64,000 nt of DNA from Akebia trifoliata (GCA_017979445.1 CM030704.1:16413658-16477657), one strand, 5' to 3'; shown: positions 24,481 to 36,763, numbered from the stretch's first letter. Numbers and translations: made by a program. Notes: generated by a model not told the origin, from the sequence alone.

Positions 24481-26050
24481 TCGAGTGTAAGGTGTAGTGA
24501 TCCTAAGCATGCGTACTTTTCTATGTCAAGTCGTAACGAGTGAAAGAGATGAAAAGACTAGAAAAGTAAAAAAATTAGAACAATACTCTCAAGCTGTCGA
24601 GTTCTTTGCGCTCATTATTAGGAATCCATAACTATTGGGTGAGGAATTGTCGAATTAGGTAGATGGAAAAATAGAATGTCTATAGTTTTAAATGAAGCTG
24701 GCATTGATTATTTTGCATTCAAAACATGGATGGAAATCATATATTGCATATATGAGAAGAATAATATGAAAATCATATTCACTTCCTTTAGTGGTTGAAC
24801 TAAATCAACTCGTTAATGCCATACATAGCAACTCGTTAATGCCTCCTTGTACAATAATAAAAATGGAGTAAAGAATAATGAAAAAAGGATGGAGAAGAAG
24901 ATGATGCATTCAACCTCGACTGAACCTCAGACATATAAAGAAATGAAGGTTGAACCTCAGACATAAAAAGAAATGTAGGAGAAAATGTAAAAAGATTTTT
25001 GGCTCTGATTGGTCACATAGAAGAAAAGGGAAAAGGAAGAAGAAGAAAATGAAAGGAAAGAGAAGACAAAGCTTGTAGAAGAAGCTCTTGTCTTCCCTTT
25101 TCTCTCTCCTATGTCAAATCTAACTTCTCCTTTCTCTTTCCTATGTCAAATTTGACATCTACTTTATCAAGGCAATTTGGTCATTTTAGGAAAATACATC
25201 AATGTTTTGGTAATACGCATAATTTAGTAATATTTAATAAAAATACAGGTAATTATTTGGTAAATTACCCATTAAATAAAAAGTAAGGGATCTTCTCTGC
25301 ACATAACACAGATTTCATCAGTTTTGAGGAACAGTCAAAAAAGTAATAAATAAATAACCTCTCTTCTGAACACATCCACCAAAACCACAAAATAAAAAAT
25401 TGAAAAATAAAATAAAGATAATTGTCCTCTCAAACAATTTTTCATTGTTTCTATCATGGGTTTTTTTCGTCTTATATCTAAAACAGAAAATAAAATACCC
25501 CAAGGATCTGTGAGATAGTCAAGATCATATCTCAAGAAGTGAAATTCTTGAATTTGAGTTGCCCCACAGGGGGCCACCCTTGGAGATTTATCTCAGCAAT
25601 TACCTAATGAGTGTCATTGGAGGTGATTAATCAGGGACTCTAAGTGGTCGGATGCCTCAATGGTTGAAAAAAAAAAAAACATAAAGTAAAAATTAAGAAA
25701 GAAAATTATAATGTCATACTCAACTTCATGCATGATACCAAAGTGTTGCCCTATATATTTTTAAAAAATATAATTGTGTGTTCCTCTCCTTCATGCAAGT
25801 GAGCAATTGTAGGTTGCCTCACATGTATGAAGATAAAAACTTAAAAAATTTCAAGAAATTCTCTTCGAAGTACTCATATTCTAAGAAGATAATTAGGCCT
25901 AGGACACAAGATGCTTGTGAATTGGGCCAACTTTAAAGAAAACTTAAATATTTGTTTAGAAAAAGAAATTAAGAATTACCATGATGCATGTAGACAGATC
26001 TTCATCAAATAGCTTCCGATCTATCAAATCTACCACTGTAGAGGTAAATT
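24481..26050. other. No gene seen; possible low-copy DNA
   Basis: I find no transposon ends or recognisable coding blocks. There is a short imperfect palindrome at about 25066-25093 (GACAAAGCTT...AAGCTCTTGTC) and a direct repeat around CTATGTCAAATYTRAC at 25110-25155. A stretch at 25500-25640 is followed by an A-run (25669-25679) and could be the tail of a decayed retroposon, but this is weak. Confidence 0.35.
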
Positions 26051-26077
26051 GGATGATCAACGTAGCCCTAACTCAGC

Positions 26078-26165
26078 CATGTCTTGCCACGACTTTCTTG
26101 AACTTCAAAGAAGGGTATTAAAAACCTAGTAGAAGAGAAGTTCAAAAAAGCCGTGGAAAAACATG
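26078..26165 (+). ncRNA. miR396-like precursor hairpin
   Basis: Positions 26078-26106 and 26137-26165 are inverted and pair over 29 positions with four mismatches and no bulges, around a 30-base loop. The 5' arm holds CCACGACTTTCTTGAACTT (26087-26105), which matches plant miR396b from its position 3 onward except for two adjacent bases. A 21-mer starting at 26085 agrees at 18 of 21 positions (differences at 2, 7 and 8). The 3' arm GTTCAAAAAAGCCGTGG resembles the miR396 star strand, and the CATG...CATGAC stem base is also like MIR396b. miR396 is made from the 5' arm and represses GRF transcription factors. Whether this locus is active or decaying cannot be told from sequence alone. Confidence 0.8.
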
Positions 26166-26169
26166 ACAA

Positions 26170-27060
26170 GACTTCTTAATTCTTCTCTTCTTCACATCTT
26201 CCTTCTCTCAACTCAAGAGATCTTATATTTTTGCAAAGAAAGAGTTGATGAGTTTATAAGAGAGAGAATAAGCAAGACAGAACAAATAACACATTTGTTT
26301 GAATGAGAATATGGGGCAGAGGGAGCTCCTCACATTTGTCTGAATGATTTTATGAGACATAATGGTCCTTATTGAAATCAGTTCAACATTTCTTGACATT
26401 ATATTACATTGAATATGTGAAATTTATTACTTTATAACAAAATTGGGTTTGGACCTATCCAATTGTCTTATTGCATCACATTAGAATCTTATTATTCCGA
26501 TCCGATGAAGACCCAATCCAATGAGAGTCTGATCTGTTGTTTAATTAATTATCAAATCCATTCTAAGTCCAAATCCTTATCGAATTGACAATAAACCGCC
26601 CCTGATCCGATCCAATTCTATACATTGATAGTCCTAAATTCCTACTTTAAGATTGTAAGCATGGTAGGGGTAATTAATTTTTGGATTAGAAAAAATTTAT
26701 AAGAAAATTTACTTAATTAATACATCCTATGGGAGGGAATTTCTTTCTAAATCCCCACTTAGCTTTGAGCTGCATCTTGTTAGTCCAATTAGTAAACTTT
26801 TTCTTTCTTAATACCTTTTCACTTTAACAAAAGTGTTAGATTATCAAAAATACCACACTCTTAACTCTCTTAGCATACTTGAGTGTTTTAATGATGATTG
26901 CTTTATGAAGGTACCGAAAAAATCACAGTCCTAGGAATTAGTAAAGTTACCAAATCAAGGTATTGGGTCCTTGTTTGGGTTGAATAAGGACCCAATATGA
27001 ATCGGATCAAATATTTAAGAAATAGGCCCCTAGGCTAATCCAATTAATTTGCACACAAGT
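26170..27060. other. No gene seen; possible LTR-like DNA
   Basis: AT-rich sequence with repeated CCAATCCAAT-like phrases at 26450-26620 that could belong to an unrecognised LTR. No ends, PBS or PPT are recognisable. Confidence 0.35.
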
Positions 27061-27079
27061 AAGGAAAAATCCTATAGCG

Positions 27080-27860
27080 TCAGTTTATAACTAACGTTAT
27101 TGTCTTTTAACATTGCTCTAACATTGATTTAAAAAACAGATATTTAAATCGAGTGACGTCCTAAAATTATGGTTATAATGTCATTATAATTTGATGTTAT
27201 CAGAAATCACATTGATTTTTAATGTACCGACGTTGAATGTTAATTAGTAAAACTTTTATCTTAAATTAATTTTATGTATTCAACATCGGTTTTACCAAAA
27301 ACGAAGTTATATGACTTATATAATGTCAGGTTTTAATTAAAACGACATTGTATAAGATATATAACGTTGATTTTAGTAAAATTGACGTTATATCTAAATA
27401 TATTTCTTTTAACCTTTTTTTTTTGTTTTTGCTCTAAGAAGTGCCTCTTACATATATATGCAGAAATAGAAATAGAAATAGAAACAGACCACCAACACCA
27501 CAATGCCTCCACCACCATGCCATGGCTAGCACGAGCACCACCACGACTAGTCACCACCACCACCTTTTTTTCACTTTGAAATGCTTGATATTTGATGGCC
27601 CAAAGCTACTGAATTCTATAAAATTTGATGGCCTTGCTCATTAAATTTGCATGACGAAATGGTCCTTGTAAAAAATGAAATCGACGGCTCTAAGGTCGTT
27701 GAATCTACAAATTCGACAGGCTTTGGCCGTCAAATTTTAAAAATTCGATGGTTATGGACTGTCGAATCCGTAAATTTGACGGCTATTGATCGTAGAAATC
27801 TGAGAACTATTGAAGAATTCGACGACTCTAGGCCATCAAATTTCTGTTGAGTAGAAACAA
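27080..27860. repeat. Two palindromic subterminal-type arrays
   Basis: 27085-27400 consists of alternating direct and inverted degenerate copies of an ATAACGTTGATTTTAGTAAA-like unit. 27590-27850 consists of alternating copies of AAATTCGACGGCT and its inverse TGGCCGTCAAATTT. Clusters of short palindromic units like these are typical of subterminal regions of CACTA-type DNA transposons, but I found no CACTA terminus. Between them is a short GAAATA microsatellite (27468-27488). Confidence 0.55.
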
Positions 27861-28404
27861 AACTGATTTGTTTATATTTGGAGGGCTATGCCCAAAATGG
27901 TCTTCATCCTGCACTTGCTACATCCACACCATCACATCTAAATCCCTATACCCACATTCAATTTCATCTACTCGTATACAGTCACATCCACACTAATTAG
28001 CATTCAATTCCATACTATGAAAGAACAATAACGAAACAACAAGTTAATGTGTCACATAAAATTTTGTCTTCTACCTATACCTACCACATCCACATTGTTA
28101 CATCCAAATCCCTATATCCATACCCAATCTCATCCACACCCATATCCACATCTACCCTAATATAAGTCAAAGTTACATATCCAAAAGACACAACAATGAC
28201 TTCTAAGCCATCTATTTACCTCACCAATATTATTACACCATATGTCATTAACCCTGCCTTGTTCTTATCTCTCTTCTCTTGATGTCTTCTTCTTATCTCC
28301 ATAGATAGTTTCTTGATCTTGAATGTTGAGATTGAGGTGAAAGGTTGATCATGTAGTGGATTTAGGATAAGAGAGCGGTAATTCTATACATAGGGATTTG
28401 GAGG
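27861..28404. other. No gene seen; simple CATCCACA-like repeats
   Basis: 27910-28160 is rich in imperfect CATCCACACC and CATATCC phrases. This DNA is the left flank of the outer solo LTR, whose right flank resumes at 34606. Confidence 0.4.
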
Positions 28405-29399
28405 GAGCTTATGGCATCCCGCCAAATGCTAACACAAATCCCCATGTTAGATTCAAGATACTAGGTGACACCTCAAAATTTCGGCATGATTTTTTCTGTT
28501 TATGTTAGCATTCCAAGGCGATCAACCTGCACTTAATAAACGACATACAATCTTGCATATAAACATATAAAATAGAATGCTAGCGGAAGCCTATATATAT
28601 CTAATAACGTGCGATAGATCAGAGTGAGAAAAAATAACCAGAATACAAGATTATACAAATATCCCTCACTCTAACAAAAGTCATAACGCTCAGAACGACA
28701 TCTATAATACTCCTGGACAAATCAACACCACTAGGGGTAGCCCCAATACTCACCAGGTGATGAACTCTGATTGTCTATCTAACCCACTAGATGATTCTCA
28801 CTCGTTTTCTACACCTGACTCACCAAGCTTCGGATCTGAAACTAAAAAAATGGAGAAGGAAAGGGTGAGTAACAATGGTTACCTAGTAAGGAAACAAACA
28901 ATTTCTACTAATAATCCCTCCTAACATGAACGAATAAACATACTGAATCATTTTAAAATATACAAAATTTTACAAAAAAAACTATGATTAATTGGTATAT
29001 ATGCCAGGGATGAGCAACTAAACATTTTAAAACTGACATTACATCAATCAATAGTACTCACTATAGCATTTTCTTTATATACAAATCTAATTGACCAAAT
29101 AGAAACATTAAATATGCATTTCATTTTATATATCAAAGTAAGGCAATAGATACATAATACACTATGGTGGAGTATTGGAATTAGAGAGTTGGGATTCACA
29201 ACTGGATCACTCCCAGTAGAGACATGATGTTACAATTCTTCTCTGGCTTTTAGTTCCTGATTTTGTGGTCGGTCCTACATTTATTACGCTCAGTTGACTA
29301 TTTATTCGACTCAGGCTGGCCGTTTGATGTGATTGTAAGCAATGAGTCTCTTTTCGATGTGTTAGAACATTCGACTACTATAGATTGTTAGTGATTACT

Positions 29400-31444
29400 T
29401 GTAACACCCCGTATTTTTAACTCGTATCTCGAAGAGATCAGATAGTATTAATTCGAGGAATATTCTAAAAAGAAAACTTAGAGTCAGGTACCCGGATTAT
29501 GTTATGTTCATTTTTGTTAAAAACTGACTTTACCATTAGTTTCAAAATGATCGAAATACATAGTTTAGCCTGTAAGCAAGTTTGAATTTAAGTTCGGATA
29601 AAAAAGTTAACAAATCCTCGAATTTCGTGTTGAGCGGGACCTAAAAATAGAAAAATTTTGTTAGAAGGAGAATCAAGAAGATTCGACCACACCATTAGGA
29701 TCACAACAAAAAATTATTTGAAATGGAATACTCGTTTGTCATTTTCTGAGTCCGAATAGTTAAGTTACGGTCGAAACTAGAAATAATAAGAAAATTACAA
29801 GTATGCCCTCGCCCTTGTTATAAAAGAAAGTTGATTTTCTTTTAAGTCATTCCTTTTCTTCTCCAAAACACCCAAACTCAGATTTTCCCAAACCTAGGTT
29901 CTCCTCTCTTCACCTTAAGATTTGTTGAGAAGGAAGGACCGTTAAACCCCGACGAAAAAAATAAAGTTGTTGGCTACGATGATAGCTACAACCTTACCCT
30001 CCATATTAACCAATTCATGTTCGTTTTCCTTACCCTCCATACAAAATCAGCAAGTAAGTTAGGGTTTCATCAAACTCGGAGCTTCACCTTGTTAGTATAG
30101 ACTCGCCTTTTAGTGTAGAAGTAAAGGAGAGTACCGTCGTCGAAGGAGTTGCAAATCCTTGCTTACTTTGCGTCAAACTCAACTCAACATCGACTCTTTT
30201 ACCACCAACATGCGAGTACTTCACTTTCGGTATCCACAAATCAAGTAAGGGACTTTCAATTCCTACTGGTAACTTTAGATTTCTGAAAATATGCATTTAG
30301 GGATTTTTATTAAAATGTGATGTAGTTATAAATCGTAAAAAACTTTTGTTTAGTTTTAAAATTCATGGTAGAAGTAGTTGTTTGATGGGTTTTATAAAAT
30401 TTTGATAACAAACTCATGGGTGGGTCAAATGGTTCGAAGAATGGAAGAAAAAATCGAAAAGGGGATTGAAAACTCAAAGGTTCGAGTAAGGTTCAGGACT
30501 GTTGGCGGACCGACAGAATGAGGTTTCTACCACCGATGAAATCAAGAACCGTGAAAAAATTTTGTTCTGTCGACAGATGCCGTCGGTCCCACCGATACCT
30601 ACCGATGAGCATTCTGTCGGTTTCACCGACAGCATCCTGATTCTGTCGTTGACAGCCACCGAAAGAAACAGTTCTCTTCATAACTGAGTTCTGACCTTTT
30701 CCTTGACCTCCTCATTGCCTATACTTTCCATTTACTGTAAGTTCTTTAATGAAATTAAGGTTTTACCCCCCATTTCGGAACAATGGGAATGGTTTCGAGA
30801 TACGAATCTCAAAGGATCAAAATCCAAATTTTGGTTTCAAGAACAAAACGTAGTTTTCGACGTTTTTGACAAATTTTCAAAATGTAATAACTTTCGCATT
30901 ACTTTGAATTAGATTACAAAAACTATATGGTGTTGACTCTCGTGATCGAGGCTTTCATTTCCAAAAACCCGTTTTCAATTTCGAGAACTTCGAAAAATTG
31001 AGTTTTTGACACTTAGCCAAATTTTCACCAACTTTCCTTGTCTTTAACAACTTTGGTCTCGTGCATCGCCGGGACCTCGTTTTGAATAAACTTTGATGGT
31101 TTTCGATGGAAAAACTAAAAATAACTTTGAAAGATTGAAAATGAATGGTTTGACTTGAAGGGATGAAAAATGAGAATATCGAGGAATGAAAAAGGGAATG
31201 AACGGTAAAATGTCAGAGTCACACCCGAGGGGTGATGTTTGCACTTTAGATTGTATGTTGTGTGTAGGTTGGTGAAGGATATCCAGGTTATTAATGAAAG
31301 GGTTGCATGTTTATTTAAGATTATGTTAACGTGTGCACTGAGTACTATTATTTATTTTAGGCCGGGTGGCCACAGTTGCATGGTAGGAACTGGATATCCA
31401 TTCTCAACCTTATTCTGTTAATTTCTCTTTCGTTTTAAATGAAA

Positions 31445-31484
<40 letters not shown>

Positions 31485-32580
31485 GTAGCTATTTTGTGAG
31501 CTGTTAAAGGGTTTGTAAATGCCTGAAGGGATAGTGCATCATATCATCCAGAGGGGTGCACTATTCTAGGATGTATGGTAGGGACCACCAAGCTCATACG
31601 TGGTATGGGATGCGTATGAGAGTGGAGTCATAACTGGAATCCGGGTTCATTCCTTTCTTATCTTTATCAGTGAATGTGTATTGTAAAGGTGGTCGTATAC
31701 GAGTGGAGTGTTATTTTGGGAATCACATGCACGCCTGATAGGCATAGACGAAGATGATTGGTCAGTGATCACTAACAATCTAGTAGTAGTCGAACGTTCT
31801 AACACATCGAAAAGAGACCCATTGCTTACGGTCACGTCAAACGGCCTGCCTGAGCTGGATAAATGGTCACCAGTGTGGTAAGCGCAGCGACCGAGCACAA
31901 AATCAAGAACTAAAACCAGATTTATGTTGTAAAATCATGTCCCGACTAGGAGCGATCCAGTCGTGAATCCCAACGCTCAAAGTCCATTACTCCACCATTT
32001 GTACTATGTATCTGTTGTTATATTTCGAATTATAAATTGAAAAGCATGCCTATCATTTCAATGTTGTCAACTGTATTTGCATAAGATGAAAAATGTACAA
32101 TAAGTATGGATGATTGATATTATGTGTGACTTTTAAACTGTTTAGTTGCTCATCCCTGGCTATATGTACCAGTTATTCATAGTTTCAATTGTAAAACTTG
32201 CATGTTTTGAAATAATGCAGTATGATTATTCGGTCACGTTAGGTGAGGTTATTAGTAGGAATTGTTTGTTGACCTACTGGGTAACCATTGTTACTCGTCC
32301 TTTCCTTCCATTTTTTTTAGTTGTAGAGCCTGTGCTTGGGGAGGCGAGTGTTGAGCCATTCGTCTGATCTCACATTACGCCATTCGCCACTTATTCTCTT
32401 CCATACCTTGTATGTTTTTGTCACATGTTATATACAGGATTTGATTGGTTATTGTTTTATCAGGTTTGAGTTCTATGGAACACTAACATAAACAGAGGAA
32501 ACCATGCCGAAATTTCAAGGCGCCACCTAGTGCTTCAAGGTGACTTTGGGATTTGTGTTAGTATTCGGTGGAGCGTCACA
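29400..32580 (+). mobile_element. Inner solo LTR of the same family
   Basis: A 3181 bp LTR starting TGTAACACCCCGTATTTTTA and ending GGTGGAGCGTCACA. The flanking 5 bp are TTACT (29395-29399) and TCACT (32581-32585), one mismatch. The outer LTR sequence resumes without loss: its joined flanks match the inner LTR's own copy of that site, reversed, near 31770. It includes a GC-richer stretch with repeated CCGACAG and CCACCGAT phrases (30505-30660) and a TA microsatellite. Coding frames inside it are short and meaningless. Confidence 0.9.
31448..31483. repeat. TA microsatellite
   Basis: About 18 uninterrupted TA units inside the inner LTR. The outer LTR has a shorter AT run at the equivalent place (32862-32880). 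Confidence 0.95.
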
Positions 32581-34605
32581 TCACTGACTAATCATCTTTG
32601 TCTATGCCTATCAGGCATGCATGTGATTCCCAAATATACAAACCATTCGTATACGACCACCTTTATATTACAAGTTCACTGGTAAAGATAGAGAGAAATA
32701 ACCCAGATTCCAGTTGTGACTCCACTCTTTTATGCGTCCCATACCACATATGAGTTTGGTGGTCCCTACCATACATCCCAGGATAGTATACCACTCTGGA
32801 TGATATGACGTACTATCCCTTCAGGCACTCACAGACTCTTTAACAGCTCACAAAATAGCTACATATATATATATATATATTATTTTCATTTGAAAACAAA
32901 AGAGAAATTAACAATACAAGATTGAGAATAGATATCCAATTTCCTACCATGCATGTGTGGCCACCTGACCTAAAATAAATAACAGAACCAAAAAGTAAAC
33001 AGTGCCTCGCGCTAACAGAAAGTAAATAAACATGCAACCAGTAACATTATCCTTGAATATCCATTCACCAACCTACACACAACACAACAATATACAATGC
33101 AGACATTACCCCTCGGGTGTGACTCTGACATTTTACCGTTTCATACCCTTTTTTTCTTCTTTTTTATTTTTACCATTTTTAATCTTTCAAACAAAATATT
33201 CACTTTCTGATATTCATCAACTCAATATGAGTTCAATGAATATTAAATCATTTTTCCAACTATGAAATTCATTTTTATCAATAACATTGAAAAAGTACAA
33301 AACTTAAATCAAACGGGGTCCGAGCGATGCACATAACCCAACTGACGGAAATAACCCGGTGAAATATCCTACCCACATATAATTTGTTATAAAATACAGT
33401 TAAACATATCAAACATGCAAGTTCTGGCGTGAATTTGAAATAACCAATTGAATTCGATATTTTTGGAAACTCACAATAAATTTTTAATAAAATCCAAAAT
33501 GTAATTTTCACAATCTACGATTATTAATAGAAATTGAGAGTTCTTTACAATCTTTGTGTGAGATGATCGAAACGCGTGTACGAAAATCGAGGCGATTGCG
33601 TGTGAAAATTTAGATGAATCGGATTTTGAAGTGGTTGATTTTTGAATCTGACCCGGTAGTTTTTAAGATCTCGATGTCATCGTCCTTTCTCTCTTCTACA
33701 GCGGAAGACGGTTTGTCCCCGAAACAAGCGAAATCCAAGGTTGAAGTTTCAAAACCTCCGTATATATATACGGTTCATTTTTTACGATACGGGGTGAAAG
33801 AGAAGATAAAATGAAGAGATCTTGGGTAGGTTTTCTAGATGTTGAGGCTGCGGACATTTTTTCCTTTTGTGTCGATCGTCGAAAGTGAACCGTTCACGAT
33901 GAATCTGAGTTGGAAAATTAGGAAAAAACTAAAATTTTCTTTTAAAAAAATGGTCAGCTGGTTTTGGTTGGTTTAAAACGATGAATAGTAAAAAAAAAAG
34001 TAAAAAATTTTATTTATATAAATCTTGGGACGAAATCGATATTTTGCCTATTATTTTGATCGATGATTACTTGACCGTCCAAATTCCAAAAGTGACGAAT
34101 GAATACTCTATTTCGTCTAATTTTTCATTTTGGATATAATGGTGTGGTCAATTTCTATAAATTATGTATCTAACAAAAATTAACATTTTGGCTTGAGGTG
34201 ACCCTTAAAATTAACGTCATTTTCGTTTTTGACAATAATTCGCCTTTCTGTGCTCCAAAAATGACAAATAAATAGTCCATATTCAATAATTTTTTGTTAT
34301 AAACCTAATGGTATGATCAAATCTTAACAATTCTTTCTCTAGTAAAAAATCACTATTTTAGCCTGGTCCGACTCGGTAATCGAGGATTTTGTAACTTTTA
34401 TGTTCAAACTGGCATTTGAGCGTGCTTATAGGCTAAAATATGTTTTTCAATTATTTTAAATCCAATGGTGAGATCAGATTTTCTTAAAAATGATCAGAAA
34501 CCTCCTAATATTTTACCCCTAAGTCCTACTTTCAAGATTTTCTCAAAATTCCACTATTTATTTTTTTTCGAGATACGAATTGAAAACTTGGGATTTTACA
34601 GAGCT

Positions 34606-35091
34606 ATGAGAGAAAGATATTTTTTTAGTGAGATAGAGAGGGAGGGAGATTGTCTTTGAAAGATGAGGTTCAAGTATCACTTTTTCAATAGGAGATGAGG
34701 ATTTTTCTAGAGGTTTGGGAGGGCTTTTGGGGTCAAAAGGGTCCAAGGTGGCTTGTACTGGAGGAATGCATGGGATTTAGACAAAAAAGGAATTGGAATT
34801 TGAGATTAGAGAGGGGTAGATGTGGTAAAAGGAATAAATACGTCACATTTAACCCATACCTATGGATAAGATCCAAATGAGTTAGTTTGACAACCCATAC
34901 TCTAGGTTGAGTTATTGTTAAGTTAGGAAGTGTGATTGTTTAGTTGAGAGAATGATTAATATAAGATGTTAGGTCATTTGATTTTGAAAAGGGTGAGCAT
35001 GATGATGATATGTGGCAAAAGAGTATGGAGGTGTGCATTAGGTGACTTGATTAAGAGAATAGGAAGTAGTGTGGAATGGGGGGTAACTTAT
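34606..35091. other. No gene seen
   Basis: Purine-rich sequence (GAGAGGGAGGGAGATTG and similar) forming the right flank of the outer solo LTR and the left flank of the CACTA-like terminus. The style resembles the beginning of the window, but I cannot align it convincingly. Confidence 0.35.
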
Positions 35092-35882
35092 CACTACAAA
35101 ATATGAAAAAATTTTAGGCGGTTTTAAACTGCCACTAATTTCATGGAAATCGCCTCCAATATATAAGGGCGATTTAGTCAAACGCCTACTATAGTGGCAT
35201 CGCCAATTACTTTTAGCGGCCAAGTAAAGGAGATTTTAAAACCGCCTCTAAATATATGATTTAAAGACGATTTTTATATTTTTAGAGGCTATTTGAAAAC
35301 TGCTTCTAGTAATAGTAATTTAATGGTGGTTTTAAAACCGTCACTAAATAATGTGATTTAAAGGCAGTTTTTAAATTTTTAGAAGTTGTTTGAAAACCTC
35401 CTTTAATAATAGCAAATTAAGGGTAGTTTTAAAACTGCCTCAAAATAATGTGATTTAAAGGCAGTTTTTATATTTTTAGAGACTGTTTGAAAATCACTTC
35501 TAATAACAGCAATGGGCAATATCAAAATCGACTCTAATTAATGTTATTTAAGGGCGGTTGTTAAATTTTTAGAAGTAGTTTGAAAATCGCCCCTAATAAC
35601 TAAAAAAAGTTTAAATAAATATTATTGTAGGCAATTCAAAACTTCCTCTAATGTTGTAAAAAACATTTACCAAAATTTTCATTTCAAAATAAAACCTGCA
35701 ATTTTATATCGAAAATATGCTAGTATTGGCAACCCAAATTTCACTTATTACACTTCAATTTCTTAAGAAATGTTATCGGCCCCAAAATTTTACTTATTAT
35801 ACTTAAATTAATTATCACACCATAATTAGAATAAATCATAGCATTAACATTACAAAACATATAAGGGTTAGTTCTTATAGTG
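35092..35882 (+). mobile_element. CACTA-like terminus with about 97 bp subterminal repeats
   Basis: CACTACAAAATATGAAAAA at 35092 is a classic CACTA-type terminal inverted repeat start. It is followed by short palindromic units such as GGCGGTTTTAAACTGCC. From about 35233 a longer unit (TTTTAAAACCGCCTCTAAAT, then TGATTTAAAGGCAG) repeats every 94-97 bp, four copies, to about 35600. GTTCTTATAGTG at 35871-35882 could be the opposite terminus, giving a 791 bp non-autonomous element, but the flanking 3 bp (TAT left, ACA right) do not match. The true right end may lie elsewhere. Confidence 0.6.
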
Positions 35883-35898
35883 ACAAAACAAGTACTAA

Positions 35899-36259
35899 TT
35901 GAAACGCCAACATTGTAAGCAAAGAAAATAAAATTAAGAAACAAAAAAATCAACTACTCAAATGTAGTCCTTCGACATTGTTGTATTCCAATAATTAATT
36001 ATGAACACCATAATGCATTACCTACAATCACTAAAAATTCATGGGAACATAATCAACATCTAAACAATATTATAAAAGCCATCTAAAGATATGATATGTG
36101 AGCGTATGGTTGCAGTGCAAATTGATTCCTACTAGAGTAGTAATTTTCAATAGAGAAATACATATATAAATCAAATAAAGAGTTTGGGTAGATTCATCAA
36201 ACCATGAGTACATATCTATCCAAAAGGCAACCAACACATGCACCAAGTACAAAAACATA
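35899..36259. repeat. 360 bp repeat shared with 17874-18232
   Basis: Same orientation and nearly collinear with locus copy 1. The match ends at about 36257 (AAAAACAT), where copy 1 switches to TatC-related sequence. Confidence 0.85.
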
Positions 36260-36763
36260 TGCCTAGATTTTCTTGTAAATATATGAGACTAAATACATGC
36301 ATGTAAAATTTACAGTTTCAAGGAATGGACATATTAATACATTTGAAATTGTGTTAGCTAGGTAGTGAGTTAAAATACTGGCCAATGGTTATCCTTAGCA
36401 AGATGAGTAACTCCTTCTTCAACCTTGTTGAAGTAAAACCTTGCTCTCCACCTATAAGAAATCTCTCTTGAGAAAACATCTTCATTGTATAACCCGAACT
36501 CTGCAAGCCCATCTAGGACCGTTACATAAAGAATAAAAAGAAAAAAGAAAATCCATATATGGGTAGGTAATGATCATTTGATCAGGTTGATTATTAGGTT
36601 AAGGTTAATCCGAGCACAGTACCACAGATTGGATGACATACAGATGCCTGCATATGCACCATATGGGATAGTGGATTGGTTTGGGGGAAGTTTTATTTTT
36701 CATACCGTGCTACAATATGAAATACAACCTTCACAATGAATATGGGTGTGGAAAAGACTCACC
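36260..36763. other. Locus copy 2, unassigned; possible minus-strand exon
   Basis: On the minus strand, about 36520-36385 reads an open block (LAEFGLYNEDVFSREIS, RWRARFYFNKVEEGV) after an AG-type acceptor. I do not recognise its family. The rest looks like intron or intergenic DNA. Confidence 0.3.

Larger units (their letters stand above)
28410..34600 (-). mobile_element. Outer solo LTR, interrupted, TSD GAGCT
   Basis: Read on the minus strand, the LTR starts TGTAAAATCCCAAG at 34600 and ends GGCGGGATGCCATA at 28410. It is flanked by perfect 5 bp direct repeats GAGCT at 28405-28409 and 34601-34605. Without the inner insertion and its duplicated 5 bp it is about 3.0 kb. The terminal dinucleotides are mutated from the expected CA. 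It aligns along its length, in opposite orientation, with the inner LTR. No internal retroelement sequence adjoins it, so it is a solo LTR. Its length and termini resemble plant Ty3/gypsy chromoviruses (Tekay/Del type), but this is a guess. Confidence 0.85.

Noticed and set aside
25500..25680. Possible tRNA-derived SINE with A-tail
   Set aside because: No A-box or B-box pattern that I can support and no target duplication seen; only the short A-run suggested it.
27333..27644. Frames with His- and Thr-rich stretches on both strands
   Set aside because: They come from CACCAC and GAAATA simple repeats between two palindromic arrays.
30474..30912. Several overlapping 60-70 codon frames on both strands in the inner LTR
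   Set aside because: They lie wholly within a solo LTR and reflect repeated CCGACAG-type motifs; no homology recognised.
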